From contig NBAZ01000007.1 in assembly GCA_002794735.1 (NCBI GenBank), forward strand, positions 1,178,001 to 1,242,000: DNA of 64,000 nt. The letters are read 5' to 3'. Below, in pieces: positions 51,216-64,000 of the stretch. The stretch is from Pyrrhoderma lamaoense. Taxonomy: Eukaryota; Basidiomycota; Agaricomycetes; Hymenochaetales; Hymenochaetaceae. The number at the start of each line of letters is the position of its first letter. The first letter of the stretch is position 1. The translations under genes and the position numbers were made by a program. The notes under the pieces are model-generated. The model was not told the DNA's origin. It did no database searches and was given only the letters and a program-made list of their open reading frames with translations.

Positions 51216-53196
51216 CGTGAGTACGGATTGTGAAGTGAATGAGTATCAGAGTCGAAATGAGAACTGATAATTTTCATATTCCAGAATATTCCCTGCTTTT
51301 ATAGCTATTCCAACAAACTAAAGTGCTTGTAAGCTCTGCTCATCCTTACTGTGTGATGTGGAAAGTCCAAAACCTTTGTGAAAGCGACTAGCGTGTTTGT
51401 GAACGTACGAATGTAGTGATGTGTATATTGCTCGCGTTAATTAACAGTCAGATTTAGTGCCACAAAGGTCAACTCGTCGGTAACCTTCCATTCGAAAGAA
51501 CACGATGTTAGGGTAGAAAATGTCGGTTCAAATCACCAAATTCTCAATTATACTAGCTTTTACTAGCCAAAATAATATCTGATCCTTCCCTGCTAAATGT
51601 TATTGCTAAGTCAATTTCGTACCTATGAGGTGTTTGATCCTGTAAGAAAGCATACAACGCAAGGTGTCTTTATCTGTATGAGCTTGTCTTATTTGTAAAG
51701 CGTTATAGTTATTTCATCCCTCAGTCAGATACACGCAGAGGTTGATTGCATGTTGAATTCACTCACGTCTTAGTTCATAAGTTGAGGCGGCGTGGTTAGA
51801 AACAGAACCGGAACTATCCTAGGTTTAAACTCGATATATACGAATGGATTCTCTGTGATAGTAGAGCTACGGCAATACTTATTATTTAGGCTTGAAAGTA
51901 GATACTGAAATGTATATAGACAATAAAAAAAAAGTGATCGATGATAATTACTAAGCTGATGATATCTACTATACGACGTACTGATTGGCATCCTGTTTTG
52001 ATAAAGTGGGTAGAAAACAGAATACACTTCGTCGCCTCCCTTCCAGCGATCCAGCTACGTTTCCCAAGAGTTCTTCTAGTCTCGATCAACTGACCTGTTC
52101 GATACCTCAAGTTGTCTGAACATACCAGTTTTCGGAGGGACGGTAGGTCCGACACACGTCGGGATTCCCTCCGAGGGAATAGAAAAAACGTTTCATGGGT
52201 TTGTACCTTGCTTTTTTTGCACTGCCATTACATTGTGAATTTCAGAACGATAATTTATCACCTTGCAGTTCTATACAGTTACTTACAAATATGCCACTAC
52301 TTACCCAACGCACATTGCCAACTTGCGCCAGAATTTCAAAGAGGAAAAATTATCTCTGTTCCGTGATAAATGTGTGGCCTAGCTTTGATGGACACTCTAC
52401 TGATCATCATTGAAACTTGCTTCATTGATCCCAATAATTCTCAAGCCACCGTTTTCCCAACTAGGATAGTTTAGATTGTTTACAAGGGAAAGTTCGGAAA
52501 CAGGAGCGTAGTGTTCTATGCATACTTGAAAGACTTCCATGAGCATTGTGAAGTGCATGATCGAGACTAGTAGAGCAATTAATTCGTGCTACGTAGTACA
52601 AGAAAAGCTACACATTGCATAGAGGAAATCGTGGCGTGGTTATACAGTTCTGAATAAGCTGCGTGTAAAATGATTCTCAGACTAGCAAGCTTCCGAGATA
52701 TGCGAGAAATAACAGCATTAATTCATCCTTACTCAGGGAAGAACTATTAGAGCTGCAACTTAGCGTGTATACCATTAAGCAAACACACTTTGCTATGATA
52801 AAAAGGAAAGCTTATACGTCACAGTGTTCTTTAATTTGTATGAAGATCTTCAACGTGAGGCAAAGCTAGATGATAGTTTATCAAACTTGTAATGAGGTGT
52901 ATCAACAATTAGGATATGAGCTGTGGGTTAACTCGAATTTCTCCTATCAAAAGCAAACACCTGTCTTCATATTCCTCGTTCGCTCCGATGAGTGATGCAA
53001 ATATGCAACAAACTTGCCTAAATCCAAGAGAAATTTCCTTCTAGTTCATTTGGGGGAACCCGCTGGCTACTTCGTGTTGCGCTTGTGAGCAATTATGACA
53101 GTAGATTATCCAGTTGAAAGCAAAGTGTTTTGAGAGTATAAATTATGCTAGTATCTGGTCTGAGTTACACATAGTACTGAAGCTTTTTAGTTGGCC
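51216..53196. promoter_or_regulatory. Promoter of copy C, then 1.9 kb with no gene seen
   Basis: The first 90 nt repeat the promoter elements seen before copy B (TATAAAAG, CAGGGAATATTC, AAATTATCAGTTC, TTCGACTCTGATACTCA on the minus strand). The remainder is AT-rich. A short hairpin ATTCCC-TCCGA-GGGAAT lies at about 52163-52180. No gene is supportable. Confidence 0.6.
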
Positions 53197-53427
53197 ATGA
53201 CGGGTAGAGTAAAGAGTTTATTGCCGGGGAGGAAGGATAAGACTGTTAAGAAGGATGAGAAATCTGAAGCAAAGCGGGCAATAGACGGTACAAAGAGTAA
53301 CACTGATGCCGATAAGAAAAAGTCTTCAGCGGCTAGTGGACGTGATAAAGCAACTAGGAAGCAGCCTAACGGGGTAAAGGCTCCACTACTTGGTACCACT
53401 GTAGGTGGCATGTCTAGTATGATGTAG
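53197..53427 (+). CDS. Possible small basic protein, 76 aa
   Basis: ATG at 53197 opens MTGRVKSLLPGRKDKTVKKD; the protein is very Lys-rich, with Ser/Ala, and ends GGMSSMM at TAG. No domain, signal peptide or membrane segment is visible. Single exon. Its codon order and composition look less random than the surrounding AT-rich DNA, which is the only reason to list it. It could be a nucleic-acid-binding small protein or a chance frame. Confidence 0.33.
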   Translation: MTGRVKSLLPGRKDKTVKKDEKSEAKRAIDGTKSNTDADKKKSSAASGRDKATRKQPNGVKAPLLGTTVGGMSSMM

Positions 53428-54362
53428 AAAGTATTGCTACATGTTGGTCAAAACTTGATGAATGTCTCTACTAGATATAGTTATTAGAAATACATCAAGT
53501 AACTTACACCCGTTTACTCGAAGTAGATGAATACATATAGAAAACATTGTCATTACCAGCCATTACCATACTAATATCAACATGGTCATCAGTCAGATGT
53601 GAAATCATCTGGGGTATACATTCGATAATACAAATCCGAAATAAATGTTTGATGCGACGGTAAGACTAGTTTAGAAGGTGCTACACAAGTAGTACACTGT
53701 ACGCCTGCAGACAGTAAGTAGCCTTTTTTTATAACGCCACAAGCTACGAGCGTAATTGCTCGTAACAAAACGGGGATTATAAGCGATGCGGAGGGACGGA
53801 CTCGGAGTGCGGGAGTTTGAGCGGAACGTGAGTGAGCAACTCTTCAACCGCTAAATTGCCACCTATAAAGACCCTTACCCCGCAAAACGATGAGAGTCAT
53901 AACAACCTGTAAGACCGCCTTTGGTAACAGCAGCTTTTGATCCACGGTTTCAGTCACTTTTATATATCGACAAACGATTTTCTCATTGTGAGTATGGACA
54001 AAGTCTTGCTTGAAGTTGACCCGCCGTTTACCATATTATCATTATGAAGGGGGGAAGCCTTGCACGTGAATTAGCGTTTCTAACCGTATTACTGTGATTC
54101 GCTTGATTACTTATCGACGAGTCATCGCGACAGCCGATTTTGTGGGGTAGTTCGTCTGAAATCGCCTGCCGCGGACTAGCACTACTTCATCGTCAAGTAT
54201 CAGAAAAAAGGAGGGAAAACACAAGACTCGGAGAACCGGTCAAGTCGTTTCAACTAGCCACGCGCGTATAACCTCATAGCTCTCGTATGTGCTACTCTTT
54301 CCATCTCAGCCAAATAATCGTTCTGAATTGCAATCTTTTGATCTCATTAATTCACGACCGTA
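53428..54362. other. Intergenic region upstream of aspartate aminotransferase
   Basis: No gene. The perfect inverted repeat TACGAGC-GTAATT-GCTCGTA is at about 53753-53772. The last 60 nt before the ATG at 54363 are the leader, preceded by CT-rich and AT-rich stretches. Confidence 0.5.
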
Positions 54363-56285
<1,923 letters not shown>

Positions 56286-58545
56286 TTGAATGATAGATAC
56301 CCCTCTTGGTTTTGAATATAAAGTTATCCTCTTTCCTCACTCCAATAAATGGGTCTTGCCACAGTGTTATTTACCTGTCATTGCTTTCTCACATTCTTTC
56401 TTTCTCAAATTGCTATTTTTTCTAAGTAACCCAGACAAGTATGCTTTACTTATTAGACCAAGAACATGTAACACGTTGTAATAACCATTTATGAAGATGA
56501 ACAATTGACAAACAGAAAGACATATCTCTCAAATATTCAGACGTTATTGGGCTTGGCATCGGTTTGCTGTGCCGGTGTCTGATGTATATCTGTTGTATAT
56601 CAGTGTTATCCTTCTAAGTATTACTGTGTCTTTATGCTATATGATGATGCATCACACAATTTTCATTCAAACGTACGACATTATGCTCTCAACCGTATGC
56701 GGCCATATCTTAGTCATGTGTACAACATAATCTCCTTGTTCCTTGAGCTTGAAAACCGTAAAAACTTAATATTATTATCTCATGATAAGGAATGACTCCC
56801 CCCTCTCTTGTTTATGGCATGTGATACACATGGAGATATCACATTACACGATACATACACATACACATAATTTTGGGAAATCTTCAGATAGCGAAGAAAG
56901 GAGGAGGGGGGAAAAGGTTGCTAAATAAATAAAAGAAAATTGGGTAAAAAAAACAGTTTTATACAAGCGGGGTTTCACGGTTCTCTTCCGGGTGTTACGG
57001 GTTTCGTTATCCATCCAAAGTCTTAAAATTAACGTTTACAAGTTACTGTTATACCTGATATACTAATTTAAGCTACCTGTGGCTACGTGCCCCAGTAGAC
57101 GATATTCCGATTGTGAATTTGTTCATACTGAAATGTTTGAGTTGTCCTTGCCTTATAGCCTTATATCATATGCAAATAATGGTGTAAATGGTACATATAC
57201 GTACGTATTCGACCAAACCACAAGCTCAAAAATACACCATTACGCGTTTTTTTGAAGTTATTTCGACGGTCGCGATGATCTCATCGGAGGAGGAGTGAGA
57301 TACTTGTAATACAATGCATGTCACTACTAGTGTTAAATATAACCGCAGTTGTAATCAGGTTGGTATTTGTTACCATATAAAACTGTGCGTTACATGTTTT
57401 ATGATGCTGAAGAGTTTGAAGTAGCTGAAAGGTAACATGACAATTCCGTTCGGGTAAGCTCCTCCCCGTGGGGGGCTCCAAACACATATAGGCAGGACCC
57501 TACGCCACCAGAACGCGGCGCGCGCATATCTACACATTTTGTGCATTTACTCACTACATCCTTTCTTTTCTCTCCTCCTCTTTTGACCTTATGCACTTCA
57601 GATGTATTTATTGGATACTCTATATTTGCTTTCTTAATTACTCAAGGTCGATCACACTCATTTTATATATACACTTATATATTCGACAAATTCCAGACTG
57701 AGATTAGAGCGGTAAGAAAGTACAAGGCAGGAATTGGAGAGGCAACGGAAAGAGAGAAGAAGAGAAGAAAATTGAAACAAGAGTAGATATTGTCTTAGGC
57801 TGGCATTCTTAAGAAGAAGAAAAAAAGGGGGGGAGGATCATGACATTGCACCCGCAAACCCCCAGAAGATGCATTGTGAAGGGGAGAGTTGTATATGCAT
57901 TGTTAAAAAAGAAAGAGAGGAAGCGGAGATAGCCCAGTAAGTAACCCACACATAAGTAAGGATGATAGATTGAGAAATAAGAGAAACCGACAAGAGAGGA
58001 AAGAACAGTAACTCTAAAATGTGAGATAAGAGGCTAAATAGGGTAATTTGAGAGAGGTCATTGATAAGGGACGAAGAAAAGGGAGATGATTGATGTCATT
58101 TCACGATTTCGCTCCTCGGTGTAGAACAGCACCTCCGGTCGGGATAAGATACGGATATACGACGGAAAGGAAATGATGAAGGGGGTAAGGAGAGATTAGA
58201 AAAAGGAAAATCTGTAATGTAATAGTGTCCGATGGAATAAGCCTAAGGAAATAAAGTTGGGGGGAGGGGACCAGATTCTATAAAAAGAAAGGGAAGAAAG
58301 GGGGATTTAACTAAATTAATGATCACATTCTCTCAAGTAGAGGACATTTACTCACAGTAGAGCAAGGGGCGTTGGTGAGGGCGTAGACGTAACATGACAA
58401 TAAGAAGCAAGAGAAATGAGTCAACGAGATGGGTAGAATAATCGGAGGAAGGGGATAGAAAGACGAGAGGGCGGAGGAACGTTATGCGTGTACGTGTAAG
58501 TTGGAGTAGGCGAAAGGTGGGGTGTAGGGTGTGTGCGCGTTGGTA
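56286..58545. other. 2.2-kb intergenic region, no gene seen
   Basis: This begins with the AAT 3' UTR and ends with the 3' UTR of the AN1 gene (minus strand). From 57690 to 58520 the + strand is extremely GA-rich with few pyrimidines. The frame 57541-57786 is open but looks like low-complexity translation. Nothing else is supportable. Confidence 0.55.
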
Positions 58546-58985
58546 TCACACGACCGCCACCTTCGAAGCAACAGTACGTTCGGAGTCCAATTTCTCCTTA
58601 TTTCTCTGGAAAGCCTCCTGTCTACATGATTCCAATCCCAGACAGCTGTGATGTTCGGGAGGCGGTGCTATAGAAGGAGAGGGAAGAGGAAAGAAGGTTA
58701 GAACACAGTCACTTGGAAAAATCTTAGACAAAGACAAAGGGATAATGCAATAACGGAGAACGCCAAATTTGGGTCTCAAAAGAGGCGTCAAGTCACACTG
58801 CTTCTTTCAATCCCTTATTGGTGAGCCCAGTGGCAATTCTCATGAGAATACCACAATAAAGGGAATTCAATACTCACATCACTGCAAAAGCTCGATTTGC
58901 AATAAGTGCAGTCACCTGCAAAGCGGAGGACAGCGGATGTGCATGGGGATTCGGCTGAAAGCTGGCAACGCTTCTTGGGGGCCAT
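58546..58985 (-). CDS. AN1-type zinc finger protein, 76 aa
   Basis: Two exons: 58985-58878 and 58667-58546. The AN1 finger reads KKRCQL...SPC...AGDCTYCKSSFCSDHRLPEHHSCLG: cysteines and histidines in the usual C-x-C-x-C-x-C-x-H-x-H-x-C order. The tail ESCRQEAFQRNKEKLDSE and ERTVASKVAVV is conserved in fungal AN1 proteins of this size. AN1 proteins bind ubiquitin or stress-related partners; partner unknown here. One base is missing at about 58656: CTCCCGAACATC must be CTCCCGGAACATC to keep PEHHSC in frame. The intron (GTGAGT...TATAG, 58877-58668, 210 nt) is long for this genome and GT-AG bounded. Confidence 0.9.
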
Positions 58986-60191
58986 GAGTGCTGAATTCAC
59001 AGTTAAGATGTGTGTGAACGTGCGAGTTGAGGGGAGGAGAGAAGAGATGCTAGGACTCTTTGGGAAGCTAGATAGGATTATGCAAATCAGAGCAAAAGGG
59101 GGGGAAGATGCAGTGATGACAACCTATAATGTAGTAAAATCGAGGTGAAAAGCAAGACAAAAAGCACATTAAGCATACACTATCAGTAGCAAAACAGGAC
59201 GGACATACCAGACAGCGAGGACGGATGGACTGAGGGAGCAGCTAGAAGGCTGTGACACAGGAATGAGGAGAGCTTTATATATGTGGTAGAGGACAGGCTG
59301 ACGCGTCCCCTCTAGCCTAATTGGTGCACGTGACATAGAAATTGCTCGCTTCGGTCGTCGGAAGGCAACACAAAAATGGGTTCACTTGTCTCCGTCTCAC
59401 AAGAATGACAATAAAGGGGATATAAACTAGAGCAAATTTTGTGCATCGTGTATAGCCTTTCATTTTTCTAAATGAACTACAGACGACTTTAGGTGCTCTA
59501 CTAGCGCTGTTTTGCACGAAATACAGGCATGCAAACATAGCAAACGTTAGTTGCCAACTTAGCGTTTGTGTATATGTAATACACATCCAGTGGAGTTCAC
59601 TCGGTCCGTTTCCGACACTCCGACACGACACCGACACCGGGATCTGTCGACATTCCGTCGTAGATCTCTGTACAACTTTTTTTTCTCCCCCGATTTTCAC
59701 TCAAATTTTTTATTGTCTATTGTCAATTTTTTCTCAATGTGGCTAAGCTGGATTCACACACAATAGTATCTCATGTCAGACAATCTCATTTAAGGACGTT
59801 ACTCAGACAAATAAAAGAGAGGGAAGATACGGATCCGAGACTAGTACTAAGAGAGAGAAAAATGAGAGATATAAGAGGACGAGAAGAGTAGAAAAAATAT
59901 ATAAGCATGAGTAGTGAATAAGCGAGGAATCATATTATCAATAGAGAATAGAGCGAGCGTGCTTGTAGAACGAAAGAAATCAGGCAGAGGTTGGCTGTGA
60001 AATTGTCCGCAAAAATATACAACTACGAACGTCGAAATCAGAAAGATCAAGTAAAGAAGACATCATGTGTCTCAGCCAGGTATGATAATGTCCATAGTGT
60101 GTGCCGTGAACATTGATATGCCATGTACAAATCCATGGTAAAAAAGAAATAAGTGGAAAGGGGGGAAGGGCGGATAAGCGGCTTGACAAAT
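58986..60191. other. Promoter of the AN1 gene and 3' side of SSO1
   Basis: No gene is supported. Frames at 59317-59700 and 59847-60277 lack features. AG-rich blocks at 59800-59900 and an acidic short frame at 58906-59148 are shadows. The AN1 gene promoter begins at 58986. Confidence 0.5.
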
Positions 60192-61891
60192 CTAACTGCT
60201 GCTGCTGCTGCTACTATTGTTATTTTTGTTGTCGGCGACTGCTTGGCTGACTTTGATCCCGACCGCAACTCCAACAATAATCAATATTATCAATGTGAGA
60301 GCCAAACAAATCCATCTCTTTTTTCGGTATCCACGAGCGGAAACGAGAGCCTTATCCGTATACCCTTTTCTATAAACATCGATAAACATTGTTAACTAGT
60401 TCAGATGTATCTAGATTACACATTATGACTTACCCAGCTTCAATGTCTACTTTCGCTTCCTCGGCATTCTTGTGGATGGCATCGATAGTATCATTCTGTT
60501 GCTCCACAATCAAACTCATCTATAAATCAAGCACATTCCCCTTAGTGAAACTTCCTGAACTTTATCACATAGCTAACCAAGACTTACATCTTGGAAAAGC
60601 TGAGCAAGTTCAACTAATGTTTTCTCAATTCTCTTGATATCTTCATGGCGCTGTTGCACTTCCCGGTACGCACTCTGTGAGTCAGCATACCTGTTGCCCA
60701 TTGCAGCCTGTGCGAAAATTTGCACGTTTTGGTCACTGTTCACGACTTCATCAACTTCAGCATCGGTTGCATTCGGGTTCACTATACACATATACACATG
60801 TGGTACCAACGAGCGATTTCACCATCAAAACACACGTTCAGTTAAGAAAATCGTGTAAAACATGAGAAGAACCAAGGTCCGACTCACCAATCTTAAACTG
60901 CCTTCCAATCCGCTCTTTGTATTTGTCTCGGTAAAGCTTCTCTACTGACTGGAATTGATTAATTGCATCCATGAACTTTTCACGGACAAGATCAATTTGC
61001 GGCTTGCGCATGTTCGCGGTCCTTTGATCTACTGGTTGCATCTGCAATGCCCTGATGCGATTCTTCAACCAAAACTCATTGAACGGGTATCTTCTAACAA
61101 GCTCTCCAATTGTTGGTTATTTCTGCTGTTCCCTGGCTCAACAGAGCTCAGCAGGGATGAGTGGAGACGTGAGATCTGTTCGACGTTTGCAAGAAAACTT
61201 TTGATTTCATCTTGGATACTTGCAATCTACCGCAAAAGACAACGCGAAGTAAGAGAAAGAACCACCTCGTAAGCACAAGGGAGAAGTGAGGACCATTGAA
61301 TAATTAGAATCACCTCGTTATAGAATGCATTCATATCATCTGCAGGGGGTGGGACACCGTATTGATCACCATTGGAAACTTGTGTCATCTCATAGCTATT
61401 GTTATTCTATTGACGCACAAGTCAGATATCAATTCGATATTTCAGAAAAACAGTATATAGGAATTGCATAGATAAACTATCAAACGCACCTGGTAGGAAC
61501 CACCATTATTGTTTTGGCTTCCACCGTAGGCGTTGCCCCTGTCGTACTGGCTTCCACCATAGTTATTATTGTATTGGCTTCCTCCATATTGTGATTGGCT
61601 GCCATTATCCGGGTCACGTTGGTCAAACGGGTTTTGTCGAGTTTGTCGTCCCGTGGGCGCACTGTTGCTGCTGAAACAGTATCGTTGAGAGAGAATGAAA
61701 AAAGTCGTATCATTTCCACACCGAACAGAACAGTCTAAAGTTTACCTTCCGTAGGGATCTCCCTGACTTTGTTGAGCCTGCGAACAAGAAAGAGCAAAGA
61801 GACGAGAAAGTCAGATTTGAAAAGACATCCGAGACTCTCAAATAAAAAGGAAAAACTGTACCTTAAGTGCAGCTAGTCTGTCTCGCGCCAT
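60192..61891 (-). CDS. SSO1: Plasma-membrane syntaxin (t-SNARE) SSO1/2-like
   Basis: Qa-SNARE for secretory vesicle fusion at the plasma membrane. It begins at 61891 with MARDRLAALK, then a Gly/Asn/Gln/Tyr-rich region with three GGSQ(Y/N) repeats (NNNYGGSQYDRGNAYGGSQ). The three-helix Habc domain follows: FYNEIASIQDEIKSFLANVE, ALQMQPVDQRTANMRKPQID and MDAINQFQSVEKLYRDKYKE. Then come the SNARE motif (RIEKTLVELAQLFQDMSLIV with zero-layer Gln) and a single C-terminal membrane span (WICLALTLIILIIVGVAVGI) with a short Asn/Ser-rich lumenal end. At least seven exons. One base is missing near 61067 (GGTTGAAG should be GGTTTGAAG) to join SMSFG to LKNRIRAL. About 350 aa. Confidence 0.96.
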
Positions 61892-62357
61892 TTGGGAAGA
61901 GTCGGTAGTCGCAAAGGAAGAAGGAAAGTGGAGTAATAAAGAAGAGAAGAAAGCGGTAAAGAGAAATGCTACCGGTGCTGCAAAGTTGATATTCCCTATA
62001 CAGTGAAAGTGAGGTTTGTAGGGAACGCAATATTAAACTAGAGGAAAGATGAGTGAGGAATGCGGCTCGCGCTTGGGAGAGACAAGTCGTTGCTGTGCAG
62101 ACACGTTCCAGTTCGGTAAGGGCGGATCACCACAGCCCTACTAGTGCCAGTAATAGTGCTTATACCCAATTTGGCAGTAGTTACTTTCCCACGAATACAA
62201 TAAATTCTTATATAATTTACAAGTACACGTTATGTAAGTAATACATGCCATGTACTCTATACGATAATAAGTAGAGATGTGTATGAAAAGTCTATTACAC
62301 GTTTTTTTAATCAAAGGGGGATGATGAAGAAAATCAATGCTACGGACCAGACCGTTT
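61892..62357. other. Intergenic region between SSO1 promoter and ARG4 3' end
   Basis: 466 nt, both neighbours on the minus strand. The SSO1 promoter lies just upstream of 61891. The 62-aa frame at 62053-62241 is not convincing. Confidence 0.5.

Positions 62358-64000
<1,643 letters not shown>

Overview
The window reads as nuclear DNA of a filamentous fungus, most likely a basidiomycete of the Agaricomycotina type. Genes are cut by many 45-70 nt introns with short GTNNGT-like donors. There are housekeeping orthologues on both strands, a class II tRNA-Ser with a short intron, a GH5 glucanase, a GPI-anchored wall-type protein and an array of small secreted proteins. No virus, plasmid, CRISPR array or transposase was recognised.

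Layout. 1-6815 is nearly gene-free and strongly strand-skewed (GA-rich, then CT-rich), with one Pro/Ser-rich gene at 2407-3454. 6816-15229 holds SER1, tRNA-Ser(GCT), a 2OG-Fe(II) oxygenase, the splicing factor CEF1/CDC5 and the helicase RRP3. 15532-27892 holds TRS130, ALG3, a GH5 glucanase, a ROG1-type esterase and the GPI-anchor subunit GPI15/PIG-H. 28192-34224 holds a TBC Rab-GAP that runs out of an IST1-like ESCRT gene, then a GPI-anchored protein. 36773-43475 holds a MARVEL-like membrane protein and a PP4R1-like HEAT protein. 44109-51215 is an accessory island: three tandem paralogues of a small secreted protein family (one dead) around an orphan coiled-coil gene. 54363-64000 holds aspartate aminotransferase, an AN1 zinc finger protein, the syntaxin SSO1 and argininosuccinate lyase ARG4, which runs off the right edge.

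Several genes share the secretory route: TRS130, SSO1 and the TBC Rab-GAP in vesicle traffic, ALG3 in N-glycan assembly, GPI15 in GPI anchors, IST1 in ESCRT sorting. Three serve amino-acid metabolism (SER1, AAT, ARG4).

Two observations stand out. First, about twenty conserved coding runs break frame, and every break is cured by adding one base to a short homopolymer. This points to consensus errors in the assembly rather than pseudogenes, so frameshifts here should not be read as inactivation. Second, the last IST1 coding exon can be spliced in frame into the TBC gene by an intron that removes the IST1 stop codon, giving an IST1-TBC fusion or overlapping genes.
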